A stretch of 9,351 nt of DNA from contig JAGODA010000111.1 in NCBI GenBank assembly GCA_017998475.1, positions 1 through 9,351 of the forward strand, given 5' to 3'. Below the pieces are notes generated by a model that saw only the letters and a program-made list of their open reading frames with translations, was not told where the DNA came from and did no database searches. The first letter of the stretch is position 1. Every line of letters starts with the position of its first letter. Shown here piece after piece: positions 1-6,439 of the stretch. The DNA is from Spirochaetota bacterium. Its GTDB lineage: Bacteria; Spirochaetota; UBA4802; UBA5368. The translations under genes were made by a program, and so were the position numbers.

Positions 1-411
1 GTAAAAACAAATGTTGGTCCCATCCCGGTTTATATCGAACCCGGACCCGGCGATCCGCATGCCGTACTTTTCCTTGAAGCTCACATGCTGGGTAAATCGG
101 TCGCTCTTTTCAGGGTTGATGGAAAGGTCGGTAAAAAGATGTATAAATGTCATCCCAAATGGGTAACCTTTAATAATGACAATCCAATCGGCGGCATGAC
201 TGATTTTGAACTGCGCCTTTCTCCCGGTAAACACATCATAGAATATTCGGTACTTTCTAAATATTTTGGCGGCAGAAGCATGGGATTTGTTGTAAAGACT
301 CTTGAGTTCGAGGTTCAGGCCGGTAAGAAATATACGTATAAAGTCATACCGGATCCTGAGGATGGGAAGAGCGGGGCCCAGGAACATACTATAGAGATAG
401 TGGCTCAATAA
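1..411 (+). CDS. Hypothetical beta-rich protein, 3' part only (5' end outside window)
   Basis: The reading frame is open from the first base to a TAA at 409-411, giving 136 residues. An ATG at 85 exists, but the residues before it (VYIEPGPGDPHAVLFLEA) look like normal protein, and no Shine-Dalgarno precedes it, so I treat the gene as truncated by the window edge. The visible part alternates short hydrophobic strands with turns. It has FRVDGK near the middle, LSPGKHIIEYSV, then FEVQAGKKYTYKVIPDPEDG near the end. A loop of 'DGK ... PGKH ... AGKKY' type is common in small secreted or lipoprotein beta-sandwich domains (PEGA-like), but this is a resemblance only. There is no membrane segment in the visible part, and any signal peptide would be upstream. 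The gene is AT-richer, with more A/T third positions, than the genes after 879. I do not recognise the family and assign no function. Confidence 0.7.
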   Translation, partial: VKTNVGPIPVYIEPGPGDPHAVLFLEAHMLGKSVALFRVDGKVGKKMYKCHPKWVTFNNDNPIGGMTDFELRLSPGKHIIEYSVLSKYFGGRSMGFVVKTLEFEVQAGKKYTYKVIPDPEDGKSGAQEHTIEIVAQ

Positions 412-707
412 AATAGCGATTTTAGAGTACACCGTAGTGTACTGTCGGTGTCGGGCGGGAGTGCTTCCGGAGCCCGCCGGCACCGAACTGTTACGATCGA
501 CACAGTCGGCGGAGAAGTGTAATCCCAATCCGGCTGGTGGGTATATTTCGCGCGCGCATGATCAGATTTGATAATAACGAAGCGGGCGTCATTCATCTAT
601 GTTATAAATTATCACCTCCCGTTTTGAATAAACAGCATTTTAAATGATGTTGTCATCTCTTCGTTCCAAAAAAAATCCTATCATATCATACAGCGACATA
701 TTTCCGC
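412..707. other. Gene-free region upstream of the fad promoter
   Basis: I see no convincing gene here. The only - strand frame (405-596) has no ribosome binding site and reads as low-quality protein. The first third is GC-rich and folds into consecutive hairpins, described separately. The rest (about 540-707) becomes AT-rich, with a short perfect inverted repeat CATTT-T-AAATG at 636-646 and an A-run at 668-675. It probably serves as the upstream promoter and regulatory region of the fad operon. Confidence 0.5.
426..506 (+). other. Three consecutive hairpins after the first gene
   Basis: Hairpin 1 is perfect: AGTACAC (426-432), loop CGTA, GTGTACT (437-443). Hairpin 2 is larger: TCGGTG (445-450) pairs with CACCGA (481-486). 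It continues inward through a G-U pair and CGG, then with one bulged G a further CGGG-CCCG block around a loop near 461-471. Hairpin 3 is weaker: ACTGT (487-491) with ACAGT (502-506). They begin 15 bases after the stop codon. None is followed by a T-run, so a classical intrinsic terminator is not supported. They could be a 3'-end stabiliser, a Rho-dependent end or a small structured RNA. Confidence 0.45.
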
Positions 708-737
708 TTGACCGGTATTGTAATATTGTCATACAAT
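708..737 (+). promoter_or_regulatory. Candidate sigma-70 promoter of the fad operon
   Basis: The -35 is TTGACC (708-713) and the -10 is TACAAT (732-737), separated by 18 bases. Each hexamer matches the consensus at five of six positions. Transcription would start near 744 and leave a leader of about 135 bases before the thiolase ATG at 879. A 17-base palindrome covers the -10, which suggests repressor control. Confidence 0.6.
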
Positions 738-739
738 AT
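723..739. promoter_or_regulatory. Operator-like palindrome over the -10 element
   Basis: The site reads ATATTGT-CAT-ACAATAT, a perfect 7-base inverted repeat with a 3-base centre. It spans the whole predicted -10 (732-737). A second register, TATTGTA (716-722) with TACAATA (732-738), overlaps it. A palindrome of this size and place is what a dimeric repressor would bind. TetR- or GntR-type fatty-acid regulators (FadR, PsrA) commonly control such operons, but the sequence is not a known FadR or PsrA box that I can name. No regulator gene is in the window. Confidence 0.5.
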
Positions 740-740
740 A

Positions 741-750
741 TATGTACATA
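741..750. promoter_or_regulatory. Perfect 10-base palindrome TATGTACATA at the predicted start site
   Basis: TATGTACATA is its own reverse complement. It lies one base after the -10-covering palindrome and includes the expected transcription start. It may be a second half of a compound operator, or chance in an AT-rich stretch. Confidence 0.3.
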
Positions 751-827
751 ACCAGGTGTTATGTGCGTGCTGCCGGGCATTGCGGCTCCGGTGGCATCGT
801 GAAAAAATACACTTAAACCACGCATGG

Positions 828-849
828 TCCGCGACGCCAGACGCGCGGA
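828..849 (+). other. Hairpin in the fad leader, just upstream of the ribosome binding site
   Basis: TCCGCG (828-833) pairs with CGCGGA (844-849) around a 10-base loop. It ends 16 bases before the GGAGG at 866-870, so it leaves the ribosome binding site free. Its role is unknown. Confidence 0.35.
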
Positions 850-878
850 AATCGGTGCGTTCCATGGAGGATTGGCTG

Positions 879-2186
879 ATGGCTACAGGTAAAGGAAGGC
901 GCGTGGCGGTCATCGACGGTCGTCGAACGCCGTTTCTGCGCTCTGGAACAGGGTATTACGATCTAATGGCGTGGGAGCTCGGGCGTTTTGCGGTAAAGGG
1001 CCTCGTCGCGGCCACGGGCATCGATCACTCATCGATAGACCAGGTGATAATGGGAACGGTCGCCTCCGATATAGCGACTACCAACGTCGCGCGGGAGATC
1101 ACGCTAGGTGCCGGATTGCCCGAAACGGTGCCGGCGTATACCGTCACCGTGGCATGCGTTTCGGCCAACGCCGCCATAACGGCCGGCGCCGATATGATAG
1201 CGACGGGCAATGCAGATGTAGTCATAGCGGGGGGAACCGAGAGTTTCTCGGATCCCGACATAAAGGTATCGAAACGTTATCGTCGTTTCATTCTCGACCT
1301 GACCATGTACAAACGACCGAAAACGCTCGGTGGAAAGATGCGATTGCTGAAAGGCATGAAGGCGCTCGATTTCGTCGTGCCGGAGCGTCCGGCGATCGGT
1401 GAATACTCCACGGGTCTCAGCATGGGACACAACGCCGACAGGCTCGCACAAAGGCTCGGGATATCGAGGGAAGACCAGGATCATTATGCGGAATACTCGC
1501 ACCGCCAGGCGTCCGCGGCGATCGCCTCCGGCGTTCTGAAAAGCGAGATCGTCCCCGTGGTCGTTCAGGGAACTGATCGGGCAATTACGACGGACAACGG
1601 TCCGAGGCCAGACGCGACATTCGAAAGCCTGAGCAGGCTGAGGCCCTCGTTCTATAAAAAATACGGAACCGTTACGGCGGGCAACTCCTCGTTCCTTACC
1701 GACGGCGCGGCGGCGGTGCTGCTGATGAGCGAGGAAAAGGCCCGGGAGCTCGGGCTTAAACCAAAAGCCTATTTAAGATCTTATGTTTTCTCCGCACAGA
1801 ACGTGTGGGATGAGTTGCTTCTGGGGCCCGCGTTTTCGATCGCAAAATTGCTGAAAAAAACAGGACTCGAGCTTTCGGAAATAGGAGTACTCGAAATACA
1901 CGAGGCCTTCGCCGCGCAGATGGAGGCGAATATTCGCTGTCTGGAATCGGACGCCTTCGGCAGGGAGAAGGCGGGATTTCCGGCGCGGGTCGGGATGGTG
2001 GACCGTGCGCGACTCAACATATACGGGGGCTCGCTGTCTCTGGGCCATCCTTTCGGCGCAACGGGGGCGCGCCTGCTCACGACCTGCTGCAACCGTCTTC
2101 GTGATACCGGAGAGAGATACGGTATTATCGCCGGATGCGCGGCGGGCGCCGTTGGTAGCGCGATACTTGTCGAAAACGCCGACTGA
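879..2186 (+). CDS. fadI: Acetyl-CoA C-acyltransferase (3-ketoacyl-CoA thiolase), FadI type
   Basis: This enzyme does the last step of beta-oxidation: 3-ketoacyl-CoA plus CoA gives acetyl-CoA and a shortened acyl-CoA. The product is 435 residues, close to the 436 of E. coli FadI as I recall it. Sequence blocks also match FadI rather than FadA: AEYSTGL-like GEYSTGLSMG (175-184), LRPSFYKKYGTVTAGNS (254-270), YLRSY.F (298-304) and LLLGPA (313-318). The catalytic residues of the thiolase family are present: Cys93 in TVACVSANAA, His341 in IHEAFAAQ, His390 in GGSLSLGHPFGATGAR and Cys420 in AGCAAGAVGSA. I chose ATG 879 because GGAGG (866-870) sits 8 bases before it and the protein then starts like the family. 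The in-frame ATG at 864 overlaps the Shine-Dalgarno, and the TTG at 708 lies in the promoter. It is first in a tight operon with the fadJ-like gene, 18 bases upstream of it. FadI and FadJ normally form a complex. Confidence 0.93.
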   Translation: MATGKGRRVAVIDGRRTPFLRSGTGYYDLMAWELGRFAVKGLVAATGIDHSSIDQVIMGTVASDIATTNVAREITLGAGLPETVPAYTVTVACVSANAAITAGADMIATGNADVVIAGGTESFSDPDIKVSKRYRRFILDLTMYKRPKTLGGKMRLLKGMKALDFVVPERPAIGEYSTGLSMGHNADRLAQRLGISREDQDHYAEYSHRQASAAIASGVLKSEIVPVVVQGTDRAITTDNGPRPDATFESLSRLRPSFYKKYGTVTAGNSSFLTDGAAAVLLMSEEKARELGLKPKAYLRSYVFSAQNVWDELLLGPAFSIAKLLKKTGLELSEIGVLEIHEAFAAQMEANIRCLESDAFGREKAGFPARVGMVDRARLNIYGGSLSLGHPFGATGARLLTTCCNRLRDTGERYGIIAGCAAGAVGSAILVENAD

Positions 2187-2204
2187 TACGGGGAGGAAGA
2201 AACT

Positions 2205-4403
2205 ATGAAAACGGACAAAACAGCCGCGCGAATCAACGCAGAGAAGGAATTCACTCCGCTGGACCGGCTCACTCTCACTCATTTGAAAATAGAAAAGACG
2301 CGGGACGGAATAGCTCTTGTCATCATCGATTTCCCCGGCACAAAGGTGAACAAGGTGTCGAGTGCGCTCCTCGCCGAAATAGAGACGATGATAGATTCGA
2401 TTGAACGGGACGTAACGGTACGCGCGATGGCGGTTGTCAGCGGCAAGGAGGACAACTTCATAGTTGGAGCCGATATCGACGAGCTGAAGACTAAAGAGAC
2501 ACGGGAAGGGGTACTCGAGTACATAGGCACCGCAAACGGCATTCTGAACCGTATCGAACAGCTTTCCATCCCGGTTGTGGCCGGCATTAATGGCAACTGC
2601 CTGGGGGGCGGTCTCGAATTCTGCCTTGCGGCCGGATACCGCATGGCGACCGATTCACCCAAAACCGTAATGGGACTGCCGGAAGTGCAGCTTGGCCTTT
2701 TTCCGGCGGGCGGAGGCACGCAGCGCCTGCCGCGGCTCATAGGGCTTACGCAGGCCCTGCCTCTGCTCCTCACCGCGAAAAACGTCCGGGCGCGAAAAGC
2801 GAAAAGACTGGGCCTTATCGACGAGATAGTCTATCCGTATTCGATCCGGGATGCGACGGTGCAGAAGGCGCGCGAGCTTGCCGGTAAGAAGGGAAAAATA
2901 AAAAGGAAGCGCGTGCGGTCTCTCCTCACCGCGCTTCTCGAGGGCACGGGTATAGGCCGTCGGATTGTGCTGTCACAGGCGCGGAAGATGGTGATGCGAC
3001 AGACACATGGATTGTACCCGGCGCCGCTGGCGATTCTCGATTCTGTGGCGTATGGATACCGCAAGGGGGTGTATCGCGGCATCGATGCCGATTGCGGACG
3101 ATTCGCCGATCTGGTCTTCTCCCGGCACGCCAGGTCTCTCATGGGCCTTTTCTTCGCGATGACCGAGGCGAAAAAGAATCCGAAGCGCGATATGGTTAGG
3201 CCGGTCAAAAAACTCGCGGTGCTGGGCGCTGGACTTATGGGCAGCGGTATCGCCGCGGTATCGGTGGAGCGGTGCGATACGGTGCTGCTGAAGGACACCT
3301 CGCTCGACGCCGCGGCGTGCGGCATGCGGGAGGTGTGGAAGGGGCTTGAGAAGCGCGCGCGCTCGGGGGGGCTGACGGCCTTCGACAGGGACACCCTGTA
3401 CGGGAAGATGGTGCCCTGCGACGATTATTCCATGTTCGCGGGAACCGACCTTGTCGTGGAGGCGGTCTTCGAGGACCTGGCGCTCAAGCGGCGCATCCTG
3501 TCTGACGTCGAGCGGGCGACCGGGGAGAAGACAATTTTCGCCTCCAACACATCGGCGCTTCCAATCCGCGAGATAGCGGCAGAGAGCCTTCGGCCGGAAA
3601 ACGTGATCGGCATGCATTACTTCAGCCCGGTGCAACGCATGCCCCTGCTGGAGATCATAACGACGAGCGACACCTCGGAGTGGGTGACCGCCTCGGCGCT
3701 GGAGTTCGGAATACGACAGGGCAAGACCTGCATTGTCGTAAAGGACGGCCCGGGTTTTTATACAACGCGGATACTGGCCCCTATGCTCAACGAGGCGGTG
3801 CTCCTCATCGAGGAGGGGGTCGACCCTGCGGAGATAGACAGGGCGATGCTCGCCTTCGGATATCCTGTGGGGCCGATAGCGCTTTTGGACGAGGTCGGCA
3901 TAGATGTCGGAGCGCATGTGTCCAGGGGCCTGGGGCCGATGTTCGAGGCGCGGGGCGCGAAACCGTCGGCTGGCCTCGGGCGCCTGTACGAGAAGGGGTA
4001 TTACGGCAAGAAGAACAAAAAGGGCTTCTATCGCTACGACCTGAAAAAGAAAAAAGGGATGCGTCCGATCGACAGCGGGGTACTGGAAGTTCTGAGAATG
4101 GCGCCGCAGCGCAGGGCGGAGGCGCGGGAGATACAGGACAGGGTGAGCCTGATGATGATAAACGAAGCGCTTCTCTGCCTGCAGGAGGGCATTATCGCAT
4201 CTCCCCGCGACGGGGATACGGGGGCCATTCTTGGACTTGGTTTTCCGCCTTTCCGCGGCGGGCCGTTCAGGCACATAGACGCCGAGGGAGCGGGCGCGGT
4301 TCTGAGACGTATGGATGAACTTGCAGAGGCGCACGGCGGGCGGTTCATGGCGGCGGATATCCTTCGCGACACGGCGTCCTCAAAAAGGAAATTTTATCCG
4401 TAG
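2205..4403 (+). CDS. fadJ: Fatty-acid oxidation multifunctional protein: enoyl-CoA hydratase / 3-hydroxyacyl-CoA dehydrogenase
   Basis: The fused protein hydrates trans-2-enoyl-CoA and then oxidises the 3-hydroxyacyl-CoA with NAD+. It has 732 residues, against about 714 (FadJ) and 729 (FadB) in E. coli. The N-terminal crotonase domain (about 25-215) has the oxyanion-hole segments NFIVGAD (84-90) and NCLGGG (131-136). Its two catalytic glutamates are Glu138 (GGGLEFC) and Glu160 (GLPEVQLGLFPAGGGTQRLPR). A linker helix region (about 220-330) leads to a Rossmann fold with GAGLMGSGIA (341-350). The dehydrogenase pair is His471 (GMHYFSP) and Glu483, 12 residues later as in the family. C-terminal dehydrogenase domains follow: GPGFYTTRILAP (515-526), FGYPVGPIALLDEVGID (551-567), GFPPFRGGPFRHID (679-692). 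GGAGG at 2192-2196, 8 bases before the ATG, fixes the start. It lies between the thiolase and acyl-CoA dehydrogenase genes. Pairing with a FadI-type thiolase favours the FadJ name over FadB. Confidence 0.93.
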   Translation: MKTDKTAARINAEKEFTPLDRLTLTHLKIEKTRDGIALVIIDFPGTKVNKVSSALLAEIETMIDSIERDVTVRAMAVVSGKEDNFIVGADIDELKTKETREGVLEYIGTANGILNRIEQLSIPVVAGINGNCLGGGLEFCLAAGYRMATDSPKTVMGLPEVQLGLFPAGGGTQRLPRLIGLTQALPLLLTAKNVRARKAKRLGLIDEIVYPYSIRDATVQKARELAGKKGKIKRKRVRSLLTALLEGTGIGRRIVLSQARKMVMRQTHGLYPAPLAILDSVAYGYRKGVYRGIDADCGRFADLVFSRHARSLMGLFFAMTEAKKNPKRDMVRPVKKLAVLGAGLMGSGIAAVSVERCDTVLLKDTSLDAAACGMREVWKGLEKRARSGGLTAFDRDTLYGKMVPCDDYSMFAGTDLVVEAVFEDLALKRRILSDVERATGEKTIFASNTSALPIREIAAESLRPENVIGMHYFSPVQRMPLLEIITTSDTSEWVTASALEFGIRQGKTCIVVKDGPGFYTTRILAPMLNEAVLLIEEGVDPAEIDRAMLAFGYPVGPIALLDEVGIDVGAHVSRGLGPMFEARGAKPSAGLGRLYEKGYYGKKNKKGFYRYDLKKKKGMRPIDSGVLEVLRMAPQRRAEAREIQDRVSLMMINEALLCLQEGIIASPRDGDTGAILGLGFPPFRGGPFRHIDAEGAGAVLRRMDELAEAHGGRFMAADILRDTASSKRKFYP

Positions 4404-4414
4404 GTGGAGAGTGA

Positions 4415-5566
4415 ATGATGGAACGCACACTGGTGATCAACGAGGAGCATGTCATTTTTCGCGACTCGATACGGAAGTTTATCGCTGCGGAAATAGGCGA
4501 ACACTATGCGGAGTGGGAGCATCAGGGGATCGTTCCGCGGGAGATCTGGAAGAAGTTCGGTGAGAACGGGTATCTCTGCCCGTGGGCGTCCGAGGAGTAC
4601 GGCGGTTCCGGAGCGGACTATCTGTATTCGGTCATCATTACGGAAGAACTCGCTGGAGCTGGGATGGGGAGCCTCTTCGTTCCACTGCACAACGATATCG
4701 TGGCGCCGTATATCGATTCCTACGGCACCGCCGAACAGAAGGCGCGATGGCTTCCAGGGTGCGTTTCCGGGGACATCATCCTTGCCGTCGCGATGACCGA
4801 GCCCGAGGCGGGTTCGGACCTGGCCTCAATAAAAACGACCGCGGTGAAGAAGAACGGGCGCTGGGTGCTTAACGGTCAGAAGACGTTCATATCGAACGGG
4901 ATCCTCGCGGATCTTGTCGTCGTAGCCGCCCGCACCGGCGGTACCGACACGCCCTCCAGCCAGGCGATGAGCCTTTTCGTCGTAGAACGTGGAACGAAAG
5001 GATTTGAGCGCGGAGAGCCAATACGAAAGATCGGCCTGAAGGCCCAGGACACCGCGGAGCTCTTTTTCGATGACTGCGAGATACCCGAGGAGAACCTGCT
5101 GGGCCAGGAGGGCCTGGGCTTCATATATCTCATGCAGAAGCTGCAGCCCGAGCGCCTGGTTTGCGCGGTGGGGGCCCAGGCAGCCGCCGAGCGGTGCCTC
5201 GAGATAACCGTGGAGTACGCGAAGGAGCGCCGGCTTTTCGGTAAGCCCCTCTCCAAGTTCCAGAACACACAGTTCGTCCTCGCGGAGCTTGCGGCCGAGA
5301 TCGCGGTCGGCCGGAGCTTCGTGGACAACTTGATCCGCGCCCACATGGAGGGGAAGTCGGTGATGAGCGAAACCTGCATGGCCAAGTTCTGGGTGACGGA
5401 GATGGCAAAACGGGTAGCGGACCGCTGTCTGCAGATCTTCGGCGGCTATGGGTACTGCGCGGAATATCTCATCTCGAGGTTTTATGTCGATGCCCGCATT
5501 CAAACCATCTACGCGGGTACATCCGAGGTAATGAAGATGATCATCGCGCGCTTCATGGGCCTGTAG
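4415..5566 (+). CDS. Acyl-CoA dehydrogenase, long-chain/isovaleryl-like active site
   Basis: This FAD enzyme does the first step of beta-oxidation: acyl-CoA to trans-2-enoyl-CoA, with electrons passed to electron-transfer flavoprotein. Its 383 residues fit the soluble family, not the much larger FadE. The order is normal: N-terminal helices (about 5-120), family signature AMTEPEAGSD (126-135), the beta domain with NGQKTFISNG (153-162), and C-terminal helices with RRLFGKPLSKFQ (272-283) and IFGGYGY (341-347). The usual medium/short-chain catalytic Glu in 'Y-E-G-T' is Ala367 here (YAGTSEV). A Glu is instead at 246 in LQPERL, where long-chain and isovaleryl-CoA dehydrogenases have theirs. The preceding stop is 11 bases upstream. 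Two adjacent in-frame ATGs (4415, 4418) share one Shine-Dalgarno (GGAG, 4406-4409). The spacing slightly favours 4418, which changes only one Met. The exact substrate cannot be read from the sequence. Confidence 0.9.
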   Translation: MMERTLVINEEHVIFRDSIRKFIAAEIGEHYAEWEHQGIVPREIWKKFGENGYLCPWASEEYGGSGADYLYSVIITEELAGAGMGSLFVPLHNDIVAPYIDSYGTAEQKARWLPGCVSGDIILAVAMTEPEAGSDLASIKTTAVKKNGRWVLNGQKTFISNGILADLVVVAARTGGTDTPSSQAMSLFVVERGTKGFERGEPIRKIGLKAQDTAELFFDDCEIPEENLLGQEGLGFIYLMQKLQPERLVCAVGAQAAAERCLEITVEYAKERRLFGKPLSKFQNTQFVLAELAAEIAVGRSFVDNLIRAHMEGKSVMSETCMAKFWVTEMAKRVADRCLQIFGGYGYCAEYLISRFYVDARIQTIYAGTSEVMKMIIARFMGL

Positions 5567-5640
5567 CGGGTAATTTCCTCAATTTTGAGGCGGGCCGCTC
5601 CGATAAACAAAGGGAATCCAACAATTCTCCGGAGTTGACC

Positions 5641-6273
5641 ATGCTCAAGAAAATGCTCGCCGCAGCGTTCATAATCCTTCCCGTGGCGCTTTTTGCCCAG
5701 GCGGGACCGGGAAAAAAGGACGCGCCCGAACCGAAGGCAAAAGCATCGATTAGCACCAATATACCCGTGCAGGCGCAGTACAGCGAGAAATTCGAGGTTG
5801 AGCACTGCTATTTCAACAGGCGTATCGACCCGGGCGGGAAGGGAGAGCTGCTCGAGATAGAGCTTATACTTAAAAGCCGCTGGCAAGAGCCTATCGAGAT
5901 GTACATCTTCACCATAGCGACATTCGAGAAAATTGAGAAAACCAAGTCGAGTTTCGAGATGCCGGTTCCCGAGCGCGAGCGCATTCGTAATTTCGTACCC
6001 TATCCGGACGATATCAAGAATTACGAGTATGACAATCCGGATGGTAAAGGCGCAACGGTACTGGTTAAATATCCGAAAAACCCGAAGGCCGGCGTCGATC
6101 CCTCGACGGGAAAACCCTACACTCTGAAGGACAGGCTGGTCGTTCGGGCCTATCACCTCAGTCCATACCGTGTAAATTATGTGTTTTTTAACAACGCCAC
6201 TATCCTGATCTTCGATGGTGAGGGGAAGGCCATGTTCAGAAAGCTCTACGAAATCAAGGGCCGACGACGCTGA
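5641..6273 (+). CDS. Putative exported protein of unknown family
   Basis: The product has 210 residues and is not recognised. It begins MLKKMLAAAFIILPVALFAQA, a good Sec signal peptide: Lys residues, a hydrophobic core and an A-Q-A type cleavage site near residue 21. No lipobox Cys is at that position. A charged, Pro/Lys-rich stretch (about 22-35) follows. The mature part looks beta-rich (ELLEIELILKSRW, IEMYIFTIATF, YRVNYVFFNNATILIF) with no further membrane segment, so periplasmic or secreted is likely. I start at ATG 5641 because CCGGAG (5629-5634) sits 6 bases before it. A TTG at 5635 overlaps that site and is rejected. It lies 74 bases after the acyl-CoA dehydrogenase gene with no evident promoter between, and a strong terminator follows, so it may be the last gene of the fad transcript. 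That link is inference; nothing in the protein says fatty-acid metabolism. Confidence 0.75.
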   Translation: MLKKMLAAAFIILPVALFAQAGPGKKDAPEPKAKASISTNIPVQAQYSEKFEVEHCYFNRRIDPGGKGELLEIELILKSRWQEPIEMYIFTIATFEKIEKTKSSFEMPVPERERIRNFVPYPDDIKNYEYDNPDGKGATVLVKYPKNPKAGVDPSTGKPYTLKDRLVVRAYHLSPYRVNYVFFNNATILIFDGEGKAMFRKLYEIKGRRR

Positions 6274-6300
6274 GAAAATAATCGGAATGTCGACTGATGG

Positions 6301-6322
6301 GGCCCCCCGAAGGGGGCCTTTT
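6301..6322 (+). terminator. Rho-independent terminator after the exported-protein gene
   Basis: GGCCCCC (6301-6307), loop CGAA, GGGGGCC (6312-6318), then TTTT (6319-6322). The 7-base-pair all-GC stem with a tetraloop and T-run lies 28 bases after the stop codon. It likely ends the transcript that started at the fad promoter and isolates purA. Confidence 0.85.
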
Positions 6323-6364
6323 GCGTTAAATAGTGATTGACCCCGCCGGAAATGTGAAAAAGGC

Positions 6365-6392
6365 TTGTTATTCCATTAACGTACAGTATGGT
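6365..6392 (+). promoter_or_regulatory. Weak candidate promoter for purA
   Basis: TTGTTA (6365-6370) and TATGGT (6387-6392) are 16 bases apart, each matching consensus at four of six positions. A better -35-like TTGACC (6337-6342) has no suitable -10 behind it. Since a strong terminator lies just upstream, purA must have a promoter in 6323-6430, but the precise hexamers are uncertain. Confidence 0.3.
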
Positions 6393-6395
6393 AGT

Positions 6396-6416
6396 TCCGC
6401 TCGATTCACGAGCGGA
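6396..6416 (+). promoter_or_regulatory. Perfect hairpin in the purA leader
   Basis: TCCGCTCG (6396-6403) pairs perfectly with CGAGCGGA (6409-6416) around the loop ATTCA. It lies between the candidate promoter and the ribosome binding site (GAGGAA, 6429-6434). There is no T-run, so it is not a terminator. It could be a leader structure or an operator. It is not the E. coli PurR box. Confidence 0.45.
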
Positions 6417-6439
6417 TTCCCCTTAATCGAGGAACGGAT

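Noticed and set aside
405..596. Small - strand frame after the first gene
   Set aside because: No Shine-Dalgarno, low-quality composition, and it overlaps the hairpin cluster.
708..878. N-terminal extension of the thiolase from a TTG at 708 (57 extra residues)
   Set aside because: The TTG is part of the predicted -35, the extra residues (Cys- and His-rich) do not resemble any thiolase, and ATG 879 has an ideal Shine-Dalgarno and gives the family length.
2973..4334. 453-residue open frame on the - strand
   Set aside because: It lies wholly opposite the fadJ coding region, has no recognisable motif, and is the expected antisense shadow of a GC-rich gene.
4826..5503. 225-residue open frame on the - strand opposite the acyl-CoA dehydrogenase gene
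   Set aside because: Shadow of a well-supported gene, with no family motif or ribosome binding site.
5576..5589. Short inverted repeat CCTCAA-TT-TTGAGG after the acyl-CoA dehydrogenase gene
   Set aside because: The loop is only two bases and no T-run follows, so it is not a credible terminator.
6323..6439. Purine riboswitch or PurR box upstream of purA
   Set aside because: The leader is too short and lacks the purine riboswitch core; the inverted repeat present does not match the PurR consensus.
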